The position numbers were made by a program, and so were the translations under genes. From Pseudoips prasinana (lineage: Eukaryota > Arthropoda > Insecta > Lepidoptera > Nolidae): a stretch of DNA of 64,000 nucleotides. Of the stretch, positions 1 to 10,624 are shown piece by piece (within the stretch, counting starts at the first letter, position 1; every line of letters starts with the position of its first letter). The stretch lies in contig OX621250.1 of the NCBI GenBank assembly GCA_951640165.1, forward strand, positions 8,556,001 to 8,620,000. Direction: 5' to 3'. The notes under the pieces are model-generated. The model did no database searches. It was given only the letters and a program-made list of their open reading frames with translations, and had not been told where the DNA came from.

Positions 1-1645
1 AGAGACTCGGTCCATTGCTGGGGGATGGTTTCAGTATTCATGATTTTATTGAATATATCTGTGAGGACAGGTAGCAGTATCTCTTTGCTGCTTCTTATGA
101 CTTCATTGCTTATGCCGTCAGGCCCGGGTGCTTTCTCACTCTTTTGGGTATCGATAGCCTTGCTGACTTCAGCTTGGAGAATGCTGGGGGTGATCGAGGT
201 TTCCTCTAGACTGATTTCAGCTTGCGTAGTGTTATTTCGATAAAGATTTTTGTAGTATGACGTAGCTGTTTTTAATATGTCAATTCTGTTATTCTCGAAT
301 TTTCCTCGGTTGTCTTTCATTTTTACGATCCAGTTCTTCGTGCTGGTCAATTCTTTGAGTGCTTTTTTAGTTCCACCGGTTTTCCGTATGTAATTTTCGA
401 TCGTTCGCATCCTTTGTTGTTTTCTATCCTTTCTGATATTTTCCTTGATATCTTTGCTGATTTTGGCTAATTTCTGTCTTCTGTTTTGTGTGCTTCTTTC
501 GTTAGTAAGGTGATTTCTTTCTTCTAGGAGTTTTATAGTGGCTGTTGATAGTTTTTCTTTTGCATCAATTTTCTTATCTGCTATGAGTTTAGTTTGGGTT
601 CTGATAATATTCTCTAGATACTTGTATTTATCTTGGGTTTCTAGTTCCGTAGTGTTCTCTTTGAAGTCTCTAAGTTCAGCTCTTAGGGCTGTTGATATTT
701 GCTCTAATTGCTGTTCATCGAGTTTTATGTTTCCTGAGTCTTGTCTCGGTCTAGTCTTCTTTGGTTGTTTTATTTTGAGCTCAGTTCTAAGTAGCCTATG
801 GTTGGTGTTGAAGTTAAATCTTTTAATGACAGTAAAGTTTGTGAAGTAGCTGTTTCTGTTGGTCATAATAAAATCAATTTCATTTTTTGTTTTACCATCC
901 GGCGAGGGTCCACATGCTCTTTCGGTTCTTCTTGAAAATAGTATTTAAGATTGTTAATTTGTTTTCTAGCGCGAAGTTTGTAATTTTTTCCCCATTTCTG
1001 CTTCTGGTCTTGTTACTGTATGAAAATTGTCCTAGTATTGCGTTTTCTCCTGGGCGTCTTGTTCCAATTTGACCATTGAAGTCGCCCATGACTATAAGGT
1101 TTTTGTGGGTATGCTCTTGAATGGCTTCGTTTAAATTATGGTAGAAGTTATTTATCGTTTCCAAATTTGATTGCTCTGTAGGTGAATATACCTGTACAAT
1201 AGACCATGGCTTTTTATATCCTGGTAGTTTCAGATTCATAATCGCTATGCGTTCTGAGATTCCTATGAATTCTTCCACATATTGTTTTAAGTGTTGTTTA
1301 ATAATCCCACCCCATATTGGCCTTGAGTCTCCCCTATTTGATATAGTAAATAGTCTGGGTGACAAGTAATACTTTCACCCATTCTTCTCACTTCGCTCAA
1401 ACCAATTATGTCCCATTTGATAGACTTTAGTGCATATGTCAGTTCCGTAAGGTTTTCTTCTTTTCCCAAGGTGAGTACATTGAGAGATGCTATGTAAAGT
1501 ACTGGTTTTCGGTGATTGTTGTCATTAGATGTTGAAGGGTTGTGGTCGCTTTCCCCCTCGAGGACCAGTCGGCTTGGGGGAGTTCGTTCCTTTTTTGTTT
1601 CTTTATTGGCAGTTTCTTTGGTTGGTTTTGGTTTCCGTTTGCCGT
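1..1645 (-). pseudogene. LINE ORF2 (endonuclease plus start of reverse transcriptase), frameshifted
   Basis: The frame opens about 10 bases after the ORF1 stop. Reading down the minus strand: a basic linker, ASLNVLTL (catalytic Asn), IIGLSEVRR (catalytic Glu), IVMGDFNGQIG, and KTKNEIDFIMT (terminal endonuclease box). A long charged linker leads to the RT opening block KAPGPDGISNEVI around 100-140. Two one-base shifts are visible: near 1305-1330 (after GQYGVG) and near 900-910 (just before PDGKTKNEIDF). No ATG precedes the endonuclease core, so ORF2 may have used reinitiation or a non-AUG start. The polymerase catalytic boxes are outside the window. Confidence 0.8.
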
Positions 1646-1655
1646 TCTTTAGTTG

Positions 1656-2414
1656 CTATTGGTTTTTATTAATATTAGGTATGTTCGAAAGGGAGCTGGA
1701 TCTATGTCGCATTAAATCAAAAGCATTTGTCCTGTTTGTCTTCATTGCGTTTACGGTTTGTTGCTTCTTTGGTTGATTATTATCTGAAGAAGGTGAAACG
1801 GATATTTCCCTTTTTCTTTTCTCTTGGCTGTAGTTGTTCTCTTTAACAATTAATTTATCATATTTCAAATATGCTATATTGCCTTTTTGTCTCTCTTCAG
1901 TTAACTTGGCTTGCAACTCTTTCCTTTTTTCTAACACATCCTTTGAGTAGTCCTCCGCAATGTATATAGTTTTTAGGTTCTTTTTACTTTTGATAATTTC
2001 GGTCTTTTTCCAGTTGCTTGTAAACGAACACAGTACCGGTCTCGGTTTGTTGCTCTCTCTCTTTCTTTTTCCTAAGCGATAAATTTTGTTGATATCATAT
2101 TCTTCCATTTTAATTCTCAAATCTTTGTTGAATGTTTCTTTGAGCGTATGTATTAGTTCAAAAGAGGATTTTTCGTTTTCTTCTAAGCCGAATACTATAA
2201 TATTATTGTTTTTCTCAGCCTTCTTAAAATAATCTATTTCTTTTTCCAGTTTTTCAACTTTAGTTTTCAAGTTCTTAATTTCTTCTATAATAGGGATTAG
2301 TTTCTCATCCATCTTTTCCATAATAATATTTGTTATGGAGTCCTTCAGTTCAGCATTTTGACTTTGCATCTCTATTTTCATTTTCTCAAATAATATTTGA
2401 AATTGACCTTCCAC
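1656..2414 (-). CDS. LINE ORF1 protein, coiled coil plus RRM-like core
   Basis: An intact 252-codon ORF starting ATG at 2414. Residues about 10-70 are rich in K, E, I and L in heptad-like spacing and should form a coiled coil. From about residue 69 (NNNIIVFGL) to about 170 it resembles the RNA-binding core of LINE ORF1 proteins, with a basic IYRLGKRKRE stretch near 110 and an IYIAEDYSKDVLEKRKEL helix near 150. The C-terminal tail is polar and basic. ORF1 proteins coat the element's RNA and act as chaperones during target-primed reverse transcription. The ORF2 frame opens immediately downstream. Function is inferred from architecture and position. Confidence 0.75.
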   Translation of the reverse strand: MEGQFQILFEKMKIEMQSQNAELKDSITNIIMEKMDEKLIPIIEEIKNLKTKVEKLEKEIDYFKKAEKNNNIIVFGLEENEKSSFELIHTLKETFNKDLRIKMEEYDINKIYRLGKRKRESNKPRPVLCSFTSNWKKTEIIKSKKNLKTIYIAEDYSKDVLEKRKELQAKLTEERQKGNIAYLKYDKLIVKENNYSQEKRKREISVSPSSDNNQPKKQQTVNAMKTNRTNAFDLMRHRSSSLSNIPNINKNQ

Positions 2415-2781
2415 TTATATTTTATTATCTACGTGTAACGAAACGCAATAGTAGAATATGGTAGCAGTATTTTTCTCAATTAGCAACACTGTTTAATATG
2501 TCAGATTTATTGACGTTTACCACAAGTGTCATTGAGTGAACAGTTTGTTGTTTTCGTGTTTACTGTTTTCTAACCTCTAAACCAATAGTTGATGTTGTGG
2601 TTGTAGATCCGCGATGGATTCGAGTAATCGCACTTCACTGTATGTTTTTAGTCACTTGCAAGAGGTCCCAGTACTTAATCAACGAATACTAGCAACCAGA
2701 AATTGCGTTTGCTATTTTATTTCACTTAATTTCACTCGGAGTTAATCACTACGGTGTTGACAGTTGTGATGCCGGAAACGG
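2415..2781. other. Possible LINE 5' UTR; no gene
   Basis: Lies upstream of LINE ORF1. I see no ORF of note and cannot place the element's true 5' end, which may fall anywhere here. Confidence 0.4.

Positions 2782-2820
<39 letters not shown>
2782..2820 (+). repeat. Poly(A) run
   Basis: An uninterrupted run of 39 A. It abuts the first copy of the duplicated SINE segment at 2821, so it may be the tail of an insertion reading plus. Long homopolymers also attract assembly error. Confidence 0.9.
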
Positions 2821-2821
<1 letters not shown>

Positions 2822-3005
2822 GTTTAGTACAATTTTTAAATTAAGAAGACATTGGTGACAAAAGGCTGGGCTCTTATAGCAACGAGCATGAAGTCGAGAT
2901 AGCCTAGTGGTTTGACCGTTGGACTGTGGATTCAGTGGCCACGAGTTCTAACACAAGGCGCGTACCACTGTCTTTTCAAATTCTTGTGAGTTTTAGCAAT
3001 AGATT
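2821..3005 (+). mobile_element. tRNA-derived SINE, copy 1 (internally deleted)
   Basis: Contains a box-A-like TAGCCTAGTGG at about 2899 and a weak box-B-like GAGTTCTAAC about 50 bases on, the spacing of a tRNA-type polymerase III promoter. The first 33 bases and the block from about 2862 to 3004 recur at 3666-3698 and 3829-3975. Relative to copy 2 this copy lacks about 130 internal bases. Confidence 0.6.
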
Positions 3006-3345
3006 AGAAAATAAATTTTCTTTATACGAGTAACCAAGACTCAGTAAGTACAGACCATAACATATAAATGATAAATAAAGGTTGTGTCACTGTTGCTACC
3101 ACCGCATAACAGAACAGGCCGCAATGATGTCTTCTACTTAAAACGTGAAAGAAAACTTGCATGAGAGTTCTCATAAAATGTTCCCGATGGCATGTGAAGT
3201 CTGCCAACCCTCACTGGCCTCATTGTGAGTAGACGCCATTGCCACTGCTGTCGGACGGTAAAGGGGAGCATCATAATTTTTTATCTTTGAATATAACAAA
3301 AAATCGAAAGGAATTTTATGGTCCGCAGGTGAACCAAAGTAACCA
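3006..3345. other. No gene seen
   Basis: Between two repeats. A 61-codon minus-strand frame (3022-3207) has no recognisable domain. Confidence 0.5.
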
Positions 3346-3604
3346 ATAAATTGCCAAGTTGAAGTGGCAGTGGGCAGGGCACATAGCTCGTAGAGCCCAC
3401 GGACGGTGGGGCAGAAAGGTGCTTGAGTAGAGACCTGGAATCGGAAGACGCAACTTGCACGCCCCTACAAGATGGGCCAATGATCTTGTAAGGGTCGCTG
3501 GAAGGCGCTGGACGTGGATAACGCGAGACCAGAAATTGTGGATATCTTTGGGGGTGGCCTTTGTCCTGCAGTAGGCGTCTTTTAGCTGAAATGATGATGA
3601 TGAT
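3346..3604 (+). mobile_element. RTE-type LINE 3' end, 5'-truncated
   Basis: Conceptual plus-strand translation gives the RTE C-terminal pattern: KWQWAGHIARR, GRWGRKVLE, TRWANDLVRVAGRRW and LWISLGVAFVLQ. It ends in the family's ATGATGATGATTA-type tail at about 3592-3604. In-frame stops make it non-functional. RTE elements insert with strong 5' truncation, which fits. Confidence 0.85.
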
Positions 3605-3665
3605 TAAAAAATTGTCATCGCAATCTAAAATTGGCAGATTGCATAAAAATTTCCATGTGACACAC

Positions 3666-3980
3666 GTTTAGTACAATTTTTAAATTAAGAAGACATTTTT
3701 GGCATGCATCGGTACGAGTACGTAAGTCGTACAGTTGTATGAAAAAGAAATGTCTTCTCAATTACTTGTTAAGTTACCCTTTAACTCTGACTATTGCATG
3801 GACATTTTATCCATATTTCGCTCGCTAAAAGGCTGGGCTCTTATAGCTACGAGCATGAAGTAGAGATAGATATCGAGATAGTGGTTTGACCGTTGGACTG
3901 TGGATTCAGTGCCCACGAGTTCTAACACAAGGCGCGTACCACTGTTGTTTCAAATTCTTGTGCATTTTAGCAATAGATAC
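3666..3980 (+). mobile_element. tRNA-derived SINE, copy 2 (long form)
   Basis: Second copy of the 2821-3005 element. It keeps an internal block carrying an imperfect inverted repeat (AAGAAGACATT near 3688 and AAATGTCTTCT near 3748). The tRNA-like promoter portion at about 3855-3935 carries a small duplication around the A box. Confidence 0.6.
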
Positions 3981-5184
3981 CATTAGGTATAGATCGCAGA
4001 CATAGTTTATTTAAATAAATAAAAAACAAAGAATAATATCTTTATTATACAGTCTTTCTTAATCTTTATTTTCCAGCACTTAGACAAAAATAGTGTCCAC
4101 CTCACTATACATACTATATTAAGTTACTTCAATGTACAAAGGACAAAACATACACGAGAACAATCGAAACTATATATAAACTATATATATAATTCGAGAT
4201 TCTTCTTTCCATTATTTCATATATTTGGTTCAGTTCACTAACAAAGTGTTATGGAAAGGACGAAGCATGTTAGTGCTTAATTTAGTTTAATTTACACTTT
4301 GAAGGCTATAACTTCTAAGGGTACATTGTATCTTCCAGAAGATCTATCCTTGCTTCAGACACATAAATAGGGACCTAGTTATTGGAATTAAGACACTAAA
4401 CCCTTACACCAATAAACCTAAGAGATGAAAACTGGGACGGTATTGTTCTCCATTTAATTATGTGAGACCCTTTAAAATACTTCGACACTTAATATAGTAA
4501 AAGTTATTTCCAAGAATGTTAAGTAGGCATAAATGTAAAAGCGGTAATTAGATTTAAAACAAGAGCTAGAAACCTTGAGAAAGGCATAAGTTCTCCTTGC
4601 TCCGCACGTAGGAGTCGATATTCGAGTATGGCCTATGATACATGAGTAGAATCTAAGTTAAGGTACAGATCTCTGGGGAGGTAGTTATGGCTACAACGTT
4701 TCCAAAGCTTTTATTTTACAAAAAAGAGCTAACTATTAGGAACATTACAAACATACGTCCATGTACGCTATATTTTCGAAACTTAGGTATATTAACAGTT
4801 CTCAGTCTAGGTATACATATTGTTATTACTCAGTCACCTGACTAAATATATACACGAGTTTGAGACCGCAGAGGAAAGGCAGATACGGGAAAATACGAGA
4901 AGAATGGACTTACAGACTAACAACATGCCTTGACATAGTGAAACATAGTGCTAGCATTAAGGCAATTCAATTATTTAAATCTATAAGAGACTTTCAAGCC
5001 AAGCTTAAACCATTTTATTCCTTCTACAGAAATGTATATATTCGCTCAGAGACTTGTAGTAAGATGTTAATTTAATTAATAGAAACATTCCTGACTTTTA
5101 TGATAAGTTATCTTTTCTGATATAATTGTATGGCATTACAATAATTTAATTGACATTTATTTAAATCTTTGAAATGTTAGTTAT
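3981..5184. other. No gene seen
   Basis: AT-rich sequence. A 71-codon plus-strand frame at 4860-5075 has no domain I can recognise and is not called. Confidence 0.5.
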
Positions 5185-5215
5185 TGTGTCTGTGTGTGTG
5201 TTTGTGTGTAAGTTA

Positions 5216-5290
<75 letters not shown>
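5185..5290. repeat. (TG)n then (TA)n microsatellite
   Basis: A short TG/TTTG tract is followed by about 36 TA dinucleotides to 5290. Confidence 0.95.
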
Positions 5291-5293
<3 letters not shown>

Positions 5294-6540
5294 TTTGTAA
5301 AATGTGAAAATTGTTAATGAAACAAATAAAGAATTACTGTTTAAAAACATAAAACTAACTCATAGATTTTTTCTACACTTTCGTTTGGAACAAAATGTCA
5401 TACTTATACATTTTGTTCCATTTGATAAACTGGCCATATCACGTATCAATTAAAAAAATATATTGTCACGTTCGGGCTTCAGACACTAGTACCAGTAAAG
5501 GTTTTTGGTGGCTTTTGGAACAGCGCTAGAATGTTCTAGATAATACCAGAACTAAAGAAAAAGGATAGCAGATGAAAAGGACATACAAAATACTTAATGT
5601 AAAAATTTTAAATAAATTAATTACATTAGATGTTTCCAGAATAATTAGAAAGAGATAGAAGGAGTTTTATGAATGAAAAGAAAGAGACATGTGAAGACAA
5701 GAAGCATTACGATTAAGCTGTCATATAGGCGAATTTTCTGGAAAGAAAAATCTGCCTTACGACATGTTTTTTCCAGCAGCCATTCAGCTCCAGAAATCCC
5801 CGACTCCTTTAAGTCGGGGATTTCTGGAGATGACTGTAATAAGTTGAGATATGGTTTAAAAAAAGTGTTATATTTTTCTATTTCAAACTGTAAAAAATTG
5901 ACCCAATTTACAATCTGGGAAACGAGAAATCTCAAAATAAGTTTAAGTCACGAATTAAATTGGATGTTGATTATTAAAATCGATTAACGTTAATGAGTTC
6001 AAACAATGTAATATAAATCCTCTTGCACCAGACATCAGGTAACCGATTTAATTATAATCATTATTAAATACATTAACATAATGTCAACAGTAAAAAATTT
6101 AATATCATCAAAATAAATAGAAATCATAATATCGTTCAAATCGATTTATTAGTAATTGGCAACTATATTTTTAATCTATGACATGGGTGACAGATTTTGA
6201 ATCTTAATCTATGATCGGTCACTCGTTTCTCGTATCGTTTAGTGCGTGTGTGGTTTGAGTATTTTTTATTGTTTTGTTTATATATTCCTCGACAACTGCA
6301 TTCTCTCTACGGACTTCTGATATTGCTTTACGTGTACGACTTTTGCTAACATACTGGACACGGATAACTATTAAATAGCAATCGCCCTTAAAAATCAGCT
6401 GTTTAGTATAGGTTGGTACATAACCTCTCTATTAAGACTAAATCTTTTATAACGCTGCTCACAGATTGAATTAATCCATGGATTTTTTAGTGATTGGCTG
6501 ATAATTTATAGACCCATTAATTGACACCACTTTTATCTTT
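5291..6540. other. No gene; a possible LTR-like edge
   Basis: Apart from the hairpin at 5788-5829 nothing codes. The stretch from about 5465 (TGTCACGTTCGGGC, then GCTAGAATGTTCTAG near 5525) recurs near 61806-61865, ahead of the promoter-like repeat described at 6600. Confidence 0.4.
5788..5829. repeat. Hairpin with 18-bp perfect stem
   Basis: Arms 5788-5805 and 5812-5829 are exact reverse complements (CTCCAGAAATCCCCGACT on the left) around a 6-base loop. It is GC-rich in an AT-rich setting. It could be a decayed MITE or foldback core. Confidence 0.85.
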
Positions 6541-6599
6541 GTACATCCGAGCCCAATATTGTATGAAATCGTATCCGTCTCCTTTGGAACAATTTAGTG

Positions 6600-6770
6600 T
6601 TATATAAGCGGAATGTTAAAGCAGAACAGTTTAGTTTTAATTGAAGTGAAATCGAAGGCGAATTAAGAGGAAGTAATCTAAGTGGAAAACTGAACAACTG
6701 CAAGTGATCAGTGACAGTAAACAATGCCAAGCTCCTTACACAGTGTGAAGTGTGCCGTGTACGTCAGGAC
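6600..6770 (+). promoter_or_regulatory. Promoter-like repeat with TATA motif, copy 1
   Basis: TATATAAGCGGAATGT at about 6601 is followed by a region matching 61955-62085, including GAAGTGTGCCGTGTACGTC at the downstream end. A TATA box shared by two copies, followed by a conserved transcribed-like leader, is what an LTR or other TE promoter would look like. No coding region of the parent element is visible nearby. Confidence 0.4.
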
Positions 6771-8519
6771 TTTAACTGCGGCAGTGCTCGTCACGGGAAC
6801 TGTACTGTACGTTCTGAAGTGCGCTTCGTGTGAACTTTAACGAAGAACTAGTCGCCGGGACTCTGAATACGTGTGTTATAGTGGTGAACCAACAGTCACT
6901 GTCGACGTCAATAAAAATTCCTGTGCAAATACTATTTTCATTTCCAATCCCCTGACCCACCGCTCACCTCAAAATAAACGCCTTTTTCCGAACAATTTAG
7001 TTAGTAATCATGTAACATACATACAATTAATAAAACACACAGTGGACTTAATTGTCTTTTTCTTTAAAGTCAGTTAAAATGATATCTATTTCGATAATAT
7101 TAATGTTTTTGTGGGTAAATTTTAGCGATTTCCAATATAAGTGTATGTTTTCGGGTTAAAGAATTTTATTTCTCAAGAAGAAATTACAAATATCACTTAC
7201 TTGAGAACATTTTTAACATGCATACGTTGAATATTAAACACTTTGACATACAAACTTATTGCAGCAGTTAAAATCATTGTTTAACATTATATTAGATAGT
7301 TATGCGGTTATTATATGTTTTCGCATAACTATTGGACTCGATACCTACGAAGAATAAATTCATCCACACTTCATTTAGTAATAATGTGTGAACGCTCCGA
7401 GATAAGCAATGCGAGCTTTGTGTTACAGTACAGGAGTATACAGTGGGAGTATCATTCATGTTTTAGTACACATATTCTTTCCATTTATAGTAGGTTCGAC
7501 TCCCGGTTAAAGCTGTTGGGACTAGCCAGAATAGAAGGGGTTGAAACACTTAGAACTTGGGCTCGAGTGCCCGCACTCTTTATCATTAAATTTCAAAGCG
7601 CTTGGTCGAGACCTCCCGTGACCAAAGAGTATTTAAACCTAAAGTACCCGTGTCCAAAAGCATAAAGCTGATTTATTTTTGGTCAAAGAATAATCATGCT
7701 TATTCAATGTAACAGTGCCATCCTTCTGAATCCGTTTTCTAAGTATTTTGTTTTCATTTATCTGTTTATCCTTTCGTTAGTTAAGTTGTTCAAATAGTTA
7801 AAGTTATATTAATATAGCTTCTTGTTAAATCTAAGCTACACAAGTGAAGATTATTTTGTCGTATTTATACACACACAAAAACGTGAAAAAGAGACAATTT
7901 CGTCAACATTTTAGAAAGAAAAATTATTGAGCTTAGATAATGTTTGGCAGTCGGTAAATGTTTTACATCGCCTTTAAACGTATACCTTTTTTCCCCTTAT
8001 TTAAGACTAGAGTTATATTATTATAATGCTATATACATATTTGCCGACCACTTATGGATACCCCTTATTTTTGGAAGTTATAATCCTCCAAAAAACAATT
8101 AAAATACCTTTTACAAGCTCCCCAAAACATATTCTGGTAAACAAAGCTAACAACTTGTAACGAAAACAAAAACAGTTGGGAAATGAACATTTTCTTATCG
8201 TTTGATTAAAGAATTAAAAAACGTGTTGTCGGGGTACTCACAATTTTTGCTTTTTTACACATATATTCGTTGGCTCTAGTAGACTTTGCGTAACTTGTTA
8301 ATTTTATAAATGCGTCCTATTGCACCCACTTTAGTCCGTCTTGCAAGAAGTTATTACAATTGCCTGAATTGAATGTTATTGTTAATTACTTCGCATTTAT
8401 TATAATGAGCTACTTGAAAACGATCCTGTGCGTCCTAAATTAGCGCACACGTCAGCTAATCACATTGTAAAATACAAGAAGTTCTAAAAACGACGTAAAA
8501 ATTAAAAGAAGCCAAAAAG
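6771..8519. other. No gene seen
   Basis: AT-rich; a 116-codon frame at 7315-7665 has no recognisable domain and ordinary composition, so it is not called. Confidence 0.5.
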
Positions 8520-8739
8520 CAATCCCGGAGTTTCTTTCTGGCTTTATTCTCCGGTCGTCACCTATGTAACCAGAGAAATCCGCAGGGAAGTTAGGGTAGT
8601 GTCCTCGTCGTCGGCGAGGATGGCGTTGGGCCCATAAACCCTGATCTGTGATAACCGTGCCTGTAGTCTGACACTCTCTTTATAAAATTCCGTATTTTTA
8701 CTTCAGCGGCTGAAACCCCATTAGGGTGCCGTCAAGTAT

Positions 8740-9000
8740 TTGTCGCTTAAGTTACTGGCTGAAAGCCGTAAAATTTTTAACATAATACATAGTACTAAGT
8801 TTAAAAATAGTAGCTAAGGATTTATCAACATTGAATGTGATAAAATAGACCTCACAGACGGATTAGTTTAAAAATCTACATAGTTCCCTTAATATTGTAT
8901 ATGATATATTTATGTCGTGCACTGTGAGCTTGACAAGTATAAGTGTATTTTAATATCCAAGTGCTGAATAAATTTCATTAATAAATTATACATTACATCA
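8740..9000 (+). mobile_element. Rep-F: LINE-like 3' end, copy 1
   Basis: Shares blocks with the reverse complement of 15611-15931: TTAAGTTACTGG, a CACTGTGAGCTTGACAAG core, and an end of GCTGAATAAATTTCATT. The AATAAA signal near the end and the 5' truncation fit a LINE or SINE 3' terminus. The parent family is not identified. Confidence 0.55.
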
Positions 9001-9064
9001 AAATTTCTCAGTCGTAATGTTGTGCTGGAAGAAAATTAATTAATTAATTATACTTGCCTATGTA

Positions 9065-9199
9065 CAGACGCCAGCACATCAAGCTACCCCAATCTGTCAA
9101 AATTCCCCAATTGAAAGTGAATCTTATGATCTTGTGATAAAGTTGAAAATCTATAAAAGAAATTTGACAGATTGGAGTAGCTGGATGTGCTGGCGTCTG
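9065..9199. mobile_element. MITE-CAG, 135-bp type, copy 1
   Basis: Terminal inverted repeats start CAGACGCCAGCACATC, and a TA dinucleotide flanks each side (9063-9064, 9200-9201). It is exactly 135 bp, like copies at 17803, 54662 and 55749. TA duplications and CAG-type ends suggest Tc1/mariner-like mobilisation. It has no coding capacity. Confidence 0.85.
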
Positions 9200-9481
9200 T
9201 ACATCCTACTTTTTCACTTTGTCATATATAAATTAAATGTTTGTTTCTGTGTACAATTATTATTCTTTTTTTATTATATTAAATAAAATAGTTTTTTTGC
9301 CGGAAGTAATAGACGAATACAAAACCGCCATTTTGTAGGTTTTAGTATTGTTTTCTTATTCATACCATACCTCGCCAGAATTTTAGGGATAAATCATATG
9401 CATATTTTTAAATAAACAATTACTATTAGGTTTTGGTAGTGTCGTGTCTAGGTGTGTTAAATAAATAATAATAAAAATAAT

Positions 9482-9700
9482 AATAAATAAAAAAGGTTTT
9501 TATTCACGTAGACTTTTAAAAAGCGCTTGTAAATAGTCAGAACATGTTTGTAGTAATACAGTTATTATTTCTAGTTGCATATTACAGATATTTAGGTACA
9601 CGGAATGTTAAAACATTTATACAATTTATTTTATAATAGTAGTGATATTTAGCTAGCTTTTAGCTAGCGTTATTGTCAAATAATTATATTGATCGAATTA
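9482..9700 (+). repeat. Rep-D copy 1
   Basis: Starts AAAAAAGGTTTTTATTCACG and runs through GTAGACTTT, AGCGCTTGTAAATAGTC and AGAACATGTTTGTAGTAATA. Seven copies lie in the window. Read on the opposite strand it ends GTGAATAAAAACC plus AT-rich tail, so it is probably a retroelement 3' end lying minus. Confidence 0.75.
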
Positions 9701-10624
9701 CTAATACGGTCTATGGCTTAGACATGGCTATGCCCCTGTTGCCTCTTATTAGGAAATTACATCATTGTTTAATAATATTTGCATGACCAACACTTGTTAT
9801 ATATCTAACTAGCTGGTGCCCGCGACTTTGTCCACGACAATTTTGAATGATGACCAATGTAACTACTTACTTCTAGCCTAATCTAAAAAATATAACTTTT
9901 AAAATAATAAGCAATAAAAATTTAATAAAACCTAACCTATAAATAACCTTACTAAGACATAAATGAAAGACTACTTTGCTACTGTTATTTACAAAAAGGA
10001 CCCGATATCATCAAGCAAAAATCAAAGAAGGTTGCGACATTTTGTGAACGAAACCATAGCGCGATCTAAAACGATGATTACGCCATCTACTAACAAAAAT
10101 ATAAACTTGTAAAGCGGTAAAATTAAGATGTGTGCATATATTTTGGGTGAGATTTAGGCGATCATCTATTGATTCAGTTTTGGACTACCTTTTATTTCAA
10201 GCATTTATTTATTTTAACCGATATGCCAATTAAGTTCCGCGATCTGAAACGACATTAACGCCATCTAGTTACAAAATTGTGAACTTGTAGATCAGTAAAA
10301 TTAAGGTGATGTTTTTTGGGTGCGATCATCTCGACACCAACAATTTATATTACGCTAACTCAAATTTTAGATAAATTTATTTTTTATCCCAATTTGATTA
10401 AAATTTCGTTATTTTAATCTGTTATAAAATTTACCAAAAAAATAAGTAACAAATCTTATAAAACGCTAAATCTTTACTTAGACGACAACGACCACGACAT
10501 TTTAAGCTACTTGGCATAAGAAACTAATATTTAAAATTTGAGTTTGCTTAAATTGTTGGTGGCGATCTATTGAATCAGTTTTGGGTTACCTTTTTTGACA
10601 ACAAATTATTCCCTGGATTGCTTT

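Larger units (their letters stand above)
1..2414 (-). mobile_element. RTE-group non-LTR retrotransposon, 5' part, cut by window edge
   Basis: A two-ORF LINE read on the minus strand. ORF1 (coiled coil plus RNA-binding-like region) lies at 1656-2414. It is followed by an ORF2 frame with an apurinic-type endonuclease and the start of a reverse transcriptase (APGPDG motif near 115-140). The rest of the RT and the 3' end lie beyond base 1. The endonuclease style (SEVRR, GDFNGQIG, KNEIDFIM) points to the RTE group; the exact clade is not settled. ORF2 carries at least two frameshifts, so this copy is inactive although ORF1 is still open. Confidence 0.85.

Noticed and set aside
4860..5075. 71-codon plus-strand ORF
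   Set aside because: No recognised motif; probably chance or an unrecognised repeat.
7315..7665. 116-codon plus-strand ORF
   Set aside because: No domain, no repeat relation, no splice context; expected by chance at this length.
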